Of a DNA stretch of 64,000 bases, positions 46,759-57,694 are shown piece by piece. Within the stretch, counting starts at the first letter, position 1; every line of letters starts with the position of its first letter. The notes beneath the pieces are model-generated. The model saw only the letters and a list, made by a program, of their open reading frames with translations. It had not been told where the DNA came from and searched no databases. The position numbers and the translations under genes are program-made. The stretch is from Sphingomonas sp. (GTDB taxonomy: Bacteria > Pseudomonadota > Alphaproteobacteria > Sphingomonadales > Sphingomonadaceae). The stretch covers positions 1,984,001-2,048,000 of the forward strand of contig NZ_JAHBZI010000001.1 in NCBI RefSeq assembly GCF_019635515.1. Reading direction: 5' to 3'.

Positions 46759-48251
46759 CGACGTTGCAGATCGACCTGCCCGATTTTGCCGCGATGCCGG
46801 ATGACGAAGTCGAGCGTCACCCGCTTGCCCGCACCAAGGATGGTCGATGGAGCACGCAGACCCGGCGGTTGCTGGAGCAACTGGGAACGGGCAAGCTCGA
46901 TCTCAACGAGGCTTGGGCGCAGACCTGGACCGATTGGGAATGTCCTTGCTGTCGGCGCCGAAAGTCGGACATCGCCCGCCTGACCGACGCCGGCGTTTTG
47001 CTATGCCAGCTCGACTGGCATCATGACCATCTGGAAGATGCCGCCGGTGCCATCATGCGAGCTATGGCGACCGCCGGCATCGATGGTGACCTGCTGGTGA
47101 CCCGCAAACGCGCGTGCTCCGCCGCACGTCCGCTCATCGCGCGGTTTGCGCCTGTCCTTCTCTGCAATGACTGCAACGCTGCCGACGCCGCCATGAAGGC
47201 GCGGCTCGGAAGCGTCGTTCCGCCGGCCTTCAGTTTCAGCCCGAAAGAAATTGCCCAGTTCATCAAACCCCGACCTAACTCCAGCCACGCGCTGGACGAA
47301 GCGAAAGGGGGCGCGGTCTGGCCGCAAGCTTTCGTGGAGTTCGAAGATCGAATGGCCTTCGCGAATCTGATGGGCGAACGCATTGCGGCTGGCCAGCACG
47401 ATCAGGAAATCTACTCCTTCTCCGATCCGAGCCGCGACTTTGAGGATTCGCGATTGCTACTCAAACTCGCCTATGAGGCCGGTGGCGCCCGTAATCGGCC
47501 GAGCGGCCTTGGCGAAGCACTACTTGCCCGATCACGGTCGACCGCCGGACGCGCCATGACCGGTGCACGCAAATCCAGTGCGAAAATTCGCATACCGACC
47601 GCGGACGAGTTTTGCTCGGTCGATACTGCCAACAGTCTGTCGTTGCCGTGGCGCAATGCCGGTCCCGATTGGCGATGCCTGGGATGCGGACGATCGAAAT
47701 TCGAAATTCTGCGCCTGTCCAACAAGGGAAAATGGCGGGCAGCGATCATGCTGCTCAACGACTATCGCGCCGAGGAAAACCCGGAGTCCCGGGACCGTCG
47801 AGATCGCGGACGCGATCTTCCAGTTGTGCTGGCTGAACATCGCCAGGTCGGTGTTTGTCACGACTGCCGCCAGATCGTCACGGATGCGATCAGCGCGCGG
47901 CCGGGCGTCGAACAAGACAGCTTACGGTTGTCAGATCTCATGGTTCTAACTCGTCAGGCGGTGCCTCATGCGTCGCATAGGGTTGATCGCGACTTTGTGT
48001 TCAGTCTGGTGGAGGCGAACGCAGGTTGGCTGATGGCCGTGAAAGACTATTGGGCGCACAGGGAGGAAGCTCACGCGATATCGTTCGAAAGTTATCGCTT
48101 GATGCGAAACACTGGTCTTAGCGAGGCGGCTGCCCGCAATGTCCTGATCCCGCGCCTGGTGGCGGCGGGGAGGCTTCCGAGTCAGGCATCGGCAGCTTGG
48201 TTCGACTGGCTGATTGCCGAAAGTGCGCGCTTGTCTAAAGCAAAGTCCTGA
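46755..48251 (+). CDS. Protein with two HNH-like zinc modules, last gene of the operon
   Basis: The 498-residue protein holds two related modules. The first has WECPCCRRRKSDIARL (C63, C66), LDWHHDH (89-92 region) and LLCNDCNAAD (C137, C140, N141). The second repeats WRCLGCGRSKFEILRL (near 305) and VGVCHDCRQI (near 367) but lacks the HHDH segment, so it is probably only structural. The C-terminal 110 residues are helical. The first module resembles an HNH nuclease. It is coupled to the GGCT-like gene by a four-base overlap. No terminator is evident directly after the stop. Confidence 0.7.
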   Translation: MTTLQIDLPDFAAMPDDEVERHPLARTKDGRWSTQTRRLLEQLGTGKLDLNEAWAQTWTDWECPCCRRRKSDIARLTDAGVLLCQLDWHHDHLEDAAGAIMRAMATAGIDGDLLVTRKRACSAARPLIARFAPVLLCNDCNAADAAMKARLGSVVPPAFSFSPKEIAQFIKPRPNSSHALDEAKGGAVWPQAFVEFEDRMAFANLMGERIAAGQHDQEIYSFSDPSRDFEDSRLLLKLAYEAGGARNRPSGLGEALLARSRSTAGRAMTGARKSSAKIRIPTADEFCSVDTANSLSLPWRNAGPDWRCLGCGRSKFEILRLSNKGKWRAAIMLLNDYRAEENPESRDRRDRGRDLPVVLAEHRQVGVCHDCRQIVTDAISARPGVEQDSLRLSDLMVLTRQAVPHASHRVDRDFVFSLVEANAGWLMAVKDYWAHREEAHAISFESYRLMRNTGLSEAAARNVLIPRLVAAGRLPSQASAAWFDWLIAESARLSKAKS

Positions 48252-48719
48252 CCTGCAGGTTTCAATCGAACGGCCGCCCACCGCAATGAACTTCTTCAAC
48301 CTATCGCTTGGGAAAGTCAGGAATGCCCCGATCTCAACCACCCGCCTGCTGCATGAGCGGACGGCAGCTTTGAGGATCGACATAGTCCGTTCGGAATACT
48401 GAAATTAGGGCGCATTGCTGCCCATTCGGGAGCGAGGACCAACCCGGGCAAGCCGCCGCAAAGCAAATAAGAATCCACGCGGGCGACGGGTCACGAGTTA
48501 TACACCAACGAGCCGGACAGCGCAGGAAGTCGTTCGTGCTAGGAATAATGTCCGCTTTAAAGTCCGGTTTAAATTCTCATAAGTCGGACGAGTTCAGACG
48601 TTTATGGGTAAAAAAACTGCAAAGCTGGCCGGTACAATGTCCGCTTGCAACCGCCCTGCGTAGTCAGCACGAGCCGCGCCACAGCTCTATGACGTGGAGC
48701 CCCAGGGCGGTTGCAGCAA
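48252..48719. other. Non-coding stretch between the operon and the recombinase
   Basis: About 470 bases hold no convincing gene. The right half is AT-richer and carries tandem and inverted repeats (48547-48715, listed separately). This may be an attachment or resolution site for the recombinase whose gene ends at 48720, but no function is shown. Confidence 0.5.
48547..48715. repeat. Cluster of tandem, direct and inverted repeats
   Basis: GTCCGCTTTAAA (48550-48561) is followed at once by GTCCGGTTTAAA (48562-48573), and GTCGGAC (48583-48589) inverts the GTCCG core. AATGTCCGCTT occurs at 48547-48557 and again at 48636-48646. TGCAACCGCCCTG (48646-48658) is inverted at 48703-48715 around 44 bases. 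The cluster ends five bases before the recombinase stop codon. Confidence 0.7.
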
Positions 48720-50321
48720 TTAAGCAGCGATCTTCATCGCGGCGGGCAACGAGCCGTTCGCAGTCATAGGACCCCGCTGGTCTGCTCCAGCCACTATCCT
48801 GCTCATCGCATTATATCGGGCAACGAGCAGTCGGACTTCTGGCTTCGCGCAACAGAGGACTTCGGAAAGCTGCATCATGAGAGATGTCCGCCCCTCTCCC
48901 ATCTCCGCTAAATAGCGCGAAAAGATCTCAAACGGCGGGGTGAACTGCCCCGTCAACTTCTCGTGAGCCCAGGAACATCGCTGGAAAACAAGACTCAACA
49001 CATGCTGTTTCATCTCATCCGGAAGGCCGGCAAGCTGCAGATGCGCCGTTCGGCCCATGTCCAACAAGGCGAGACCATCGTTCAACAGGGCGCCCGGCAT
49101 AGCAGATACCGGGACTGGCTTCCGAAATGATGTCGCTCCTCCTCCGAGGATGGTTGTCGCTGAGCCGCCACTAGTGAGTCCATTGCGAATGATCTGAAAT
49201 TGCTGACGGTCGCATCGGAGCTTTTTCAGAAGGCCGACAAACTGCTCTTCCAGCACCTCCTGGCGGACGAAGCGCTCGGGGCATTTTCCGCGAAAGCCCG
49301 AGCAACGATAATAGATGTATTTCGCCTTCTGGATCTGGGCGACCAGCGCGCAGCCGCAATGTCCGCATTTGATCAAGCCGGTGAACGGGAAACGATGTGG
49401 CTTGGCGCGAACATTCGTCGTGCTGCGGCCATCTAGAATCTGTTGCACGGCGTCCCAGGTGTCGGGAGCGACGAGAGGCGTATGCACACCTTGATAGACG
49501 TCGCCGCACCAGTCGAACGACCCGGTATAAAGCCGGGTACGCAGCATATGGTGGATAGTGCTGACGCCGATCGGCCGACCGCTTTTGCGATAGCGCACGC
49601 CGGCATCTCGCGCTTTGGCCGCGACATCTTTCAATGAGTAGAGGCCTGTTGCGTACCAGTCGAATATCCGACTTACTATCGGCCCGAGCTCGGGATCGAT
49701 TGTAATGAGCCGCCTGCCCTGCTCGTCCCTGACATTGAGATAACCAAGCGGCGCGAAACTCGGCCAGTGACCCTGCTGCGCCTTCTCCAGCATGCCCTTG
49801 CGCGTCTCCTCGGATAGATTGTCGATATAGGCCTTGGCCATCAGCACCTTGATGCCGTGGACAAACTTCTCCGACGATCGGCAGCCGTCGGACATCACGA
49901 CATTCTCTTTGACGAAGTGCACCTCCACGCCGAGATCATCGATGATCGCCCAGTCCTTCAGATTGCGGTAAAGTCGATCGGTCTTCTCGACGAGAATTAT
50001 CCGGACTTCGGGATGCCGCTTGAGATGGCGGAGCATGTTGCCGAAAGCCGTCCGGCCGCTCTTGCGGGCCGTCTCCACGTCGATGTGGCTCGACACGACA
50101 ACCAGGCCATTCAAAGCCGCATAATCTTCAAGCAACTTCACTTGGGACGGAATGGAATAGCCCTCACGTTGCTGGTCGGGTGTCGATACCCGCGCATAGA
50201 GCACCGCCTCGCGTATCCCACGCTGATCATTGTTTTTACGATGTTTATAGCGGCTAATTGCACTTCTCGGTCTGGCCAACGCTTGCTCCTTTGTAAGTGC
50301 CCTCCAACGGTGGAGGGTCAC
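48720..50321 (-). CDS. Large serine recombinase/integrase
   Basis: The 533-residue protein has the resolvase catalytic domain (YARVSTPDQQREGYSI with the nucleophile serine, and VEKTDRLYRN), a recombinase domain (GYLNVRDEQGRR to IHHMLRTRLYTG), and a zinc ribbon (CGHCG, then YRCSGFRGKCPE). A helical C-terminal part follows. Large serine recombinases integrate or excise mobile elements between short att sites without host factors. The GTG at 50321 gives an unusually long 40-residue leader before the catalytic domain, so the true start may be internal. A 7-bp hairpin (50300-50306 with 50311-50317) lies just inside this start. It is the likely mobilisation enzyme of the island. Confidence 0.9.
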   Translation of the reverse strand: MTLHRWRALTKEQALARPRSAISRYKHRKNNDQRGIREAVLYARVSTPDQQREGYSIPSQVKLLEDYAALNGLVVVSSHIDVETARKSGRTAFGNMLRHLKRHPEVRIILVEKTDRLYRNLKDWAIIDDLGVEVHFVKENVVMSDGCRSSEKFVHGIKVLMAKAYIDNLSEETRKGMLEKAQQGHWPSFAPLGYLNVRDEQGRRLITIDPELGPIVSRIFDWYATGLYSLKDVAAKARDAGVRYRKSGRPIGVSTIHHMLRTRLYTGSFDWCGDVYQGVHTPLVAPDTWDAVQQILDGRSTTNVRAKPHRFPFTGLIKCGHCGCALVAQIQKAKYIYYRCSGFRGKCPERFVRQEVLEEQFVGLLKKLRCDRQQFQIIRNGLTSGGSATTILGGGATSFRKPVPVSAMPGALLNDGLALLDMGRTAHLQLAGLPDEMKQHVLSLVFQRCSWAHEKLTGQFTPPFEIFSRYLAEMGEGRTSLMMQLSEVLCCAKPEVRLLVARYNAMSRIVAGADQRGPMTANGSLPAAMKIAA

Positions 50322-50400
50322 CCCTGAGCAATGCTGGCCATTCGATGCGAAGTCGTAATGATTTCGATGGCGTGAGAGGTTCGGGATCGTCCCGGGCAGG

Positions 50401-50781
50401 TCAGACCGCAGTGCATCGCCCGGCGCGGTATCGCCCGTAGGCTACTTTCACGAGCAAACCTTCATCGCACATCCGTTGGAGATAGCACCGATGCACACCA
50501 ATGTTGGTGAACTCCCTCGTTCTAACTTCACGTTGCGCGGAAGCGAGGGCGACGGCGCGCTCTCTTATGGACGGCCGCCGAGGAGCTACCACCTTAGCCA
50601 TTTTTGCCGGTTTTTCATTGTTGCCGGCTGGGACAACCATCCACCGCCGCGACAGTGCGGCGTGTGCTGGATCGAGAGCTAGGAGAAGTCGGGTGTTCGC
50701 CGCCAGTGTCTTGAAGCGGCGAATGCTCGCTCGGGTCTCTGGGAGGAAGAACCGGGCAAAAGTTCGAGACGCATCCAACAT
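50401..50781 (-). CDS. AbiEi-like winged-helix protein, possibly truncated
   Basis: The frame encodes up to 126 residues. The C-terminal 45 (REFTNIGVHRCYLQRM, then GLLVKVAYGRYR) resemble the N-terminal winged helix of AbiEi-type antitoxin/transcription regulators. The first part is weak; starts at ATG 50640 or 50601 are equally possible and none has a clear ribosome-binding site. No AbiEii-type nucleotidyltransferase toxin is nearby. It may be a fragment or a stand-alone regulator at the right end of the island. Confidence 0.45.
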   Translation of the reverse strand: MLDASRTFARFFLPETRASIRRFKTLAANTRLLLALDPAHAALSRRWMVVPAGNNEKPAKMAKVVAPRRPSIRERAVALASAQREVRTREFTNIGVHRCYLQRMCDEGLLVKVAYGRYRAGRCTAV

Positions 50782-50805
50782 GGGGAGCCACCGCGAACCC
50801 CTCGA

Positions 50806-51387
50806 TCATAGCGCCAGCGCAGCGATGGCCTCGCGCATGCCGGACAGTAACTCCGCTTCGAACCAGCGATTGCGCGCCAGCCAGGGCTGGTTGCGTGGCG
50901 ACGGGTGCGGCAACGGCAAATAGCCGAGCGGCAGATATTCGCGCCACGCCTGCACGGTTTCGCCCAGCGTCGCCTTGCGCAGCGGCCCCAGATAGCGAGC
51001 CTGTGCGTAGCTGCCGATCAGCAGCGTCAGCCCGATCTCCGGCAGCGCCGCGGCGAGCCGGCCGTGCCAATGTGGCGCGCACTCGCGCCGCGGCGGATTG
51101 TCCCCCGAAGCGGACTTGCCCGGATAGCAGAAGCCCATCGGCATGATGGCGACCTTGACGGGATCGTAGAATTGCTCCGGCGTCAGCCCCAGCCATGCGC
51201 GTAGCCGCTCGCCCGACGGATCGTTCCACGGAATACCGGTCTCATGCACCTTGCGGCCAGGGGCCTGGCCCACGATCAGCAGGCGGGCGCCCTCTCCCGC
51301 CTGCACCACCGGCCGCGGGCCGCATGGCAAGTCGGCACAGCGCGCGCACGCGCGAATCTCGGTGACGAGCGCGGCAAGCGCGGTCAC
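50806..51387 (-). CDS. Uracil-DNA glycosylase family protein
   Basis: The 193-residue protein has motif 1 GQAPGRKVHETGIPWNDPSG (about 40-59) and motif 3 HPSPRN near the C-terminus. An N-terminal CARCADLPC suggests relation to iron-sulfur-binding family 4/5 enzymes, though the fourth ligand is unclear. Such enzymes remove uracil from DNA. The GTG at 51387 is preferred to the frame to 51441, which runs into the DUF488 gene. The DUF488 stop lies one base upstream, so the two are probably co-transcribed. It is the first core-like gene after the island. Confidence 0.82.
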   Translation of the reverse strand: MTALAALVTEIRACARCADLPCGPRPVVQAGEGARLLIVGQAPGRKVHETGIPWNDPSGERLRAWLGLTPEQFYDPVKVAIMPMGFCYPGKSASGDNPPRRECAPHWHGRLAAALPEIGLTLLIGSYAQARYLGPLRKATLGETVQAWREYLPLGYLPLPHPSPRNQPWLARNRWFEAELLSGMREAIAALAL

Positions 51388-51388
51388 G

Positions 51389-51955
51389 CTAGAGCAGCCT
51401 CGGCTGTTCGGGCGGATAGGTGATCGTCTGGCCTTCGACATGGGCGAAGGGCGTCAGCGCGTGCATCCGCCAACTGGTCTCGGACAGGATCTCAACCACC
51501 GGCACGCCACGCACGCCGAGGGCATCTGCGACGAGCGAGCGATGGCAGCGCCACGGCACCGCCTCCGCGCACATGATCGCGGTCCGCTTCTCGCGACCGC
51601 TGCGCGCCAGGGCGTCAACGGCATGCCGGAACGCTTCGCTTTGCATATAATCGGCATAGCCGCGAAAGCTCTTGTTGCGCCAACCCCCATTGGGCGAGTC
51701 GCGATGCGGATGCCGCAATCCGCCGAGCGCCGGCATCGGCACATATGCGATGCCCGCCTCGCTCAGGCTCGCGGCGAGCGCATCGGCGTTGAACTGCGGA
51801 TTGTACCGCGACTTCGGTACCGTGCGGACATCGCCTAGCGTCTCGATGCCATACAGGCGCAGCAATGCCACGAAATCGCCGATCGGACGCGTCGAATGGC
51901 CGACGGTGAAGATCGTTCCTGCCGGCCAGCTCGCGTCCTGCGGCGGCGTGCTCAA
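51389..51955 (-). CDS. DUF488 family protein
   Basis: The 188-residue protein shows the DUF488 signatures FTVGHSTRPIGDF, DVRTVPKSRYNPQF, and the late CAEAVPWRCHRSLVADAL with two cysteines. The role of the family is not established. It overlaps the KTSC gene by four bases upstream, and the glycosylase gene follows, so the three genes form one operon. Confidence 0.87.
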   Translation of the reverse strand: MSTPPQDASWPAGTIFTVGHSTRPIGDFVALLRLYGIETLGDVRTVPKSRYNPQFNADALAASLSEAGIAYVPMPALGGLRHPHRDSPNGGWRNKSFRGYADYMQSEAFRHAVDALARSGREKRTAIMCAEAVPWRCHRSLVADALGVRGVPVVEILSETSWRMHALTPFAHVEGQTITYPPEQPRLL

Positions 51956-52155
51956 GACGCCCGGCCATGAATGAAGGCGAAATGATCGCGGATGCGGCGG
52001 TTGAAATAGCCGCCCTTCGAGACGGCGGTTCGCATCCCCTCCGCCACCGCTGCCGGCACCTCATGATAGCTGTAACGCTCGCCGCTGACGAACTGCACGT
52101 CGAGCCTGTGCTCGGCCGCGTCATATTTCCAATGGCGGATCACGGTGGAGGGCAT
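51952..52155 (-). CDS. KTSC domain protein
   Basis: The 67-residue protein is one KTSC domain: YDAAEHRLDVQFVSGERYSY, then VPAAVAEGMRTA, then SKGGYFNRRIRD. The domain is thought to bind nucleic acid. Its ATG at 52155 was chosen because the longer frame overlaps the divergent deaminase. It overlaps the DUF488 start. Confidence 0.85.
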   Translation of the reverse strand: MPSTVIRHWKYDAAEHRLDVQFVSGERYSYHEVPAAVAEGMRTAVSKGGYFNRRIRDHFAFIHGRAS

Positions 52156-52216
52156 GCAATCCATAACGCGCGAGGCCCGCTTGCGGCTCCGCTCCGCGCC
52201 TGACATGTTCCATCGC

Positions 52217-53233
52217 ATGAGCGATCTCGATACCTTCATCACCGGCCTCCCGAAAGCCGAACTGCATCTCCATATCGAAGGCAGCCTCGAACCAGAACAG
52301 ATGTTCGAATTCGCCCTGCGAAACGGGATCGAAATCCCGTTCAAGTCGGTCGAGGAAGTGCGCGCCGCGTATGAATTCTCGAATCTCCAGGATTTCCTAG
52401 ATATTTATTATGCCGGCGCCAACGTGCTGCGCACCGAAGCCGATTTCCGTGATCTGGCGATGGCCTATTTCGATCGCGCCGCAGCGGACGGCGTCGCCCA
52501 TGCCGAGATATTCTTCGATCCCCAGACGCACACCGATCGCGGCATTCCCTTCGGCGTCGTCGCCAACGGATTGCTTCAGGGCATGGCCGACGCCGAGGCC
52601 AAGCACGGTCTCACCTCGAAGCTGATCCTTTGCTTCCTGCGCCATCTCGACGAGGAAGCCGCGTTCAAGACGCTCAACCAGGCCCAGCCATGGATCGATC
52701 AAATCGCCGGTGTCGGCCTCGATTCGTCCGAGGTCGGCCATCCGCCCGCCAAGTTCGAGCGCGTCTTCGCCGCCGCGGCCGCGATGGGGCTCAAGCGCGT
52801 CGCCCATGCGGGCGAAGAGGGCCCGCCCGAATATGTCTATGAGGCGCTGGATATCCTTCACATCGATCGCCTCGACCATGGCAATCGCAGCCTCGAGGAC
52901 CCGCGGCTCGTCGCCCGGCTGGCACGCTCGGGGATGACGCTCACCGTCTGCCCCTTGTCCAACGTCAAGCTCTGCAACGTCGCCTCGATCGATGTGCATC
53001 CGATCGACCGGATGCTGGAACTCGGTCTGCGCGCGACGGTGAACTCGGACGATCCGGCCTATTTCGGCGGCTATGTCGGCGACAATTACCGCGCGATCGC
53101 CGGCGGACGCGGACTGAACAAGGCCCAGCTCGTCACACTCGCTCGCAATTCCTTCCTCGGCTCGTTCCTTGCGGACGAAGCGGTGGCGGACCATCTCGCC
53201 AGGCTCGATGCCTATGTGGAGGCGCATGCATGA
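52217..53233 (+). CDS. Adenine/adenosine deaminase
   Basis: The 338-residue metal-dependent deaminase has LPKAELHLHIEGSLEPE (H17, H19), HAGEE, and DDPAYFGGYVG. The GLDSSEVGHPPAKF segment is typical of the adenine-deaminase branch of the family rather than adenosine deaminase. It turns adenine to hypoxanthine (inferred). ATG 52217 (MSDLDTFITG) is preferred; ATG 52205 is possible. It overlaps the phosphoribosyltransferase gene by four bases, making a purine-salvage pair. Confidence 0.9.
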   Translation: MSDLDTFITGLPKAELHLHIEGSLEPEQMFEFALRNGIEIPFKSVEEVRAAYEFSNLQDFLDIYYAGANVLRTEADFRDLAMAYFDRAAADGVAHAEIFFDPQTHTDRGIPFGVVANGLLQGMADAEAKHGLTSKLILCFLRHLDEEAAFKTLNQAQPWIDQIAGVGLDSSEVGHPPAKFERVFAAAAAMGLKRVAHAGEEGPPEYVYEALDILHIDRLDHGNRSLEDPRLVARLARSGMTLTVCPLSNVKLCNVASIDVHPIDRMLELGLRATVNSDDPAYFGGYVGDNYRAIAGGRGLNKAQLVTLARNSFLGSFLADEAVADHLARLDAYVEAHA

Positions 53234-53745
53234 CCGATATCGTCTTCACCCCGTTCACCCATGAGGACATGGTCACGGGCGTCCATGCCATCGCCGATGC
53301 CGCCGCCGAATGGAATCCGACCTTGCTCGTCGGCGTCGGCCGCGGCGGGCTCACGCCGGCCGTGTTCCTGTCGCACCGGATGGGGCTGTCGATGGTGTCG
53401 GTCGACTATTCGACCAGGATCACCCAGTTCGGCGACGAGCTGATCGCGGTACTCGCCCAGCGCACCCGCGACGGCGACCGGCTGCTGTTCATCGAAGACA
53501 TCAACGACAGCGGCAAGACCATCGGCGAGCTGCGCGCGGCGCTGGCCAGGGACGGCGCCGTGGCGGAGCAGATCCGTTTCGCGGTGCTGATGAACAACGT
53601 CCAGTCGTCGCAGATGGTCGAATATGGCTTTCGTGACATCGATCGCGCCGTGCAGAAAGACTGGTTCGTCTTCCCGTGGGAGGCGATGGCGCCGCGCGAG
53701 GCGCTGACCGAAGATGCGATGGAAGTGCCGGAGCGGATCGCGTGA
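53230..53745 (+). CDS. Purine phosphoribosyltransferase
   Basis: The 171-residue type I phosphoribosyltransferase has the PRPP-binding loop FIEDINDSGKT (87-97). VGVGRGGLTPAVFLSHRMG gives the second phosphate contact. The sequence resembles xanthine-guanine or hypoxanthine phosphoribosyltransferases. With the coupled deaminase it would convert adenine to IMP via hypoxanthine. The start overlaps the deaminase stop. Confidence 0.88.
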   Translation: MTDIVFTPFTHEDMVTGVHAIADAAAEWNPTLLVGVGRGGLTPAVFLSHRMGLSMVSVDYSTRITQFGDELIAVLAQRTRDGDRLLFIEDINDSGKTIGELRAALARDGAVAEQIRFAVLMNNVQSSQMVEYGFRDIDRAVQKDWFVFPWEAMAPREALTEDAMEVPERIA

Positions 53746-53837
53746 GGTGGCGCGCCGGACACAAATCACCCTTACACGCGTTGCAATCAGGTAAGAACAG
53801 AAACCCCTGTCCCGTTCGCCTAACCCTCGGAGGAACC

Positions 53838-54425
53838 ATGCGAATCAGCAATCTGAAGCGTCCGCGCACCATCGCGCTCGCCACTGCCCTGCTGGGCAGC
53901 GTCGCGCTCGGCGGCTGCATGACCGCGACGCCCTATCAGCCCGCCACTGCCAGTTCGGCCGGCGGCTATTCGGATCAACAGCTCGAAGCCAACCGTTTTC
54001 AGGTCAGCTTCCGCGGCAACAGCCTCACCTCGCGTGAGACGGTTGAGCGCTACCTGCTGTTCCGCGCCGCCGAACTTACCGTCCAGCACGGCTTCGATCA
54101 CTTCATTCTGGTCTCGAAAGACACCGAGAAGCAAAGCGAGACCTATCGCACCCCCGGCATGTACGGCGGTGGCCCCTATGGCTATTGGAACCCCTATTGG
54201 CGCTTCTATCGCCCGCGCTTCGGCTGGCGCAGCTGGGATCCGTTCTTCGACGATCCGTTCTGGCGCGACCGCGACTGGGACTACCGCACGGTCAATCGCT
54301 ATGAAGCGATGGCCGAGATCGTTGTCGGCAGGGGTCCCAAGCCAGGTTCCAACGTTCGCGCCTTCGATGCGCGCGAAGTGATCGACCGGCTCGGCCCCTC
54401 GATCGTCACCCCCAGCGACCGCTAG
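53838..54425 (+). CDS. CC0125/CC1285-type lipoprotein
   Basis: The 195-residue protein has a lipoprotein signal peptide with lipobox LGGC (Cys27). FRGNSLTSRETVERYLLFRA and AELTVQHGFDHFILV match the CC0125/CC1285 family of alphaproteobacterial outer-membrane lipoproteins of unknown function. A Tyr/Trp/Pro/Gly-rich middle follows. GGAGG precedes the ATG. It ends at a terminator shared with secA. Confidence 0.88.
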   Translation: MRISNLKRPRTIALATALLGSVALGGCMTATPYQPATASSAGGYSDQQLEANRFQVSFRGNSLTSRETVERYLLFRAAELTVQHGFDHFILVSKDTEKQSETYRTPGMYGGGPYGYWNPYWRFYRPRFGWRSWDPFFDDPFWRDRDWDYRTVNRYEAMAEIVVGRGPKPGSNVRAFDAREVIDRLGPSIVTPSDR

Positions 54426-54434
54426 CGGACACGA

Positions 54435-54475
54435 AAAAGGGGCCGCCCTCGCAATCCGCGAGGGCGGCCCCTTTT
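54435..54475. terminator. Bidirectional rho-independent terminator
   Basis: An 18-bp perfect stem (54435-54452 with 54458-54475) closes a five-base loop. A-runs and T-runs flank it on both sides. It separates the convergent lipoprotein and secA genes. Confidence 0.92.
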
Positions 54476-54485
54476 CCTTGCGCCC

Positions 54486-57224
<2,739 letters not shown>

Positions 57225-57335
57225 GGGAATTCCTGTTCAAATCTGAAGGATTGTAAAGCGGTCGCGCCCAGGGCGCGCCCGCGGAATGCGAAACATGGAG
57301 AATGCGCGCGCCCGCTCAGAGGCTCGCGCGGCGCC

Positions 57336-57593
57336 TCATTCGAGCCGGCGCTCGAACGGGAAATGCCGGCAGGCGAGCGGCGCGGTCCTGGCGAGCGGCA
57401 ATCGCACACGCTCGGCGCGGAGCGGCTGCGCCACCGCCATCGGCAAGCTGACGCAGGCGGGCTTCACCGCGGCCTGCGTGTCCTGCGCCACCTGTACCAC
57501 CGCCACGCCCTGCACCCCGCGCAGCTGACGGTCAGCCGAACCGGTACCAGTCAGGCTCGCCAATAGCGCAGTGAGGAGAAGCAGCAATTCCAA
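57336..57593 (-). CDS. Small secreted protein of unknown function
   Basis: An 85-residue frame starts with TTG at 57593, preceded by AGGA at eight bases. It begins with a signal peptide (LLLLLTALLASLTGTGSA), and the mature part has two cysteines (KPACVSLP and APLACRHF) and many arginines. It is upstream of secA on the same strand. No family is recognised. The high arginine content could also reflect a GC-driven spurious frame. Confidence 0.45.
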   Translation of the reverse strand: MELLLLLTALLASLTGTGSADRQLRGVQGVAVVQVAQDTQAAVKPACVSLPMAVAQPLRAERVRLPLARTAPLACRHFPFERRLE

Positions 57594-57694
57594 GCGTCAG
57601 TCCTGCAACAAAGCCCGTGCGAATAAATCTCCGCGCGGGCAAGTCAGGCGACATAGTGGCTGCGCGCCGTTTCGCCAATGGAAATCATCACGCA

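Noticed and set aside
48646..48715. Reading the TGCAACCGCCCTG inverted repeat as the operon terminator
   Set aside because: The loop is 44 bases and no T-run follows, so a rho-independent terminator is not supported.
48536..48769. Short + strand frame at the recombinase 3' end
   Set aside because: It spans the repeat cluster, lacks a ribosome-binding site and overlaps the recombinase stop.
50322..50800. Search for a duplicated tRNA-Asn 3' end as a right attachment site
   Set aside because: No matching copy of the T-arm/acceptor sequence was seen at the right end of the island.
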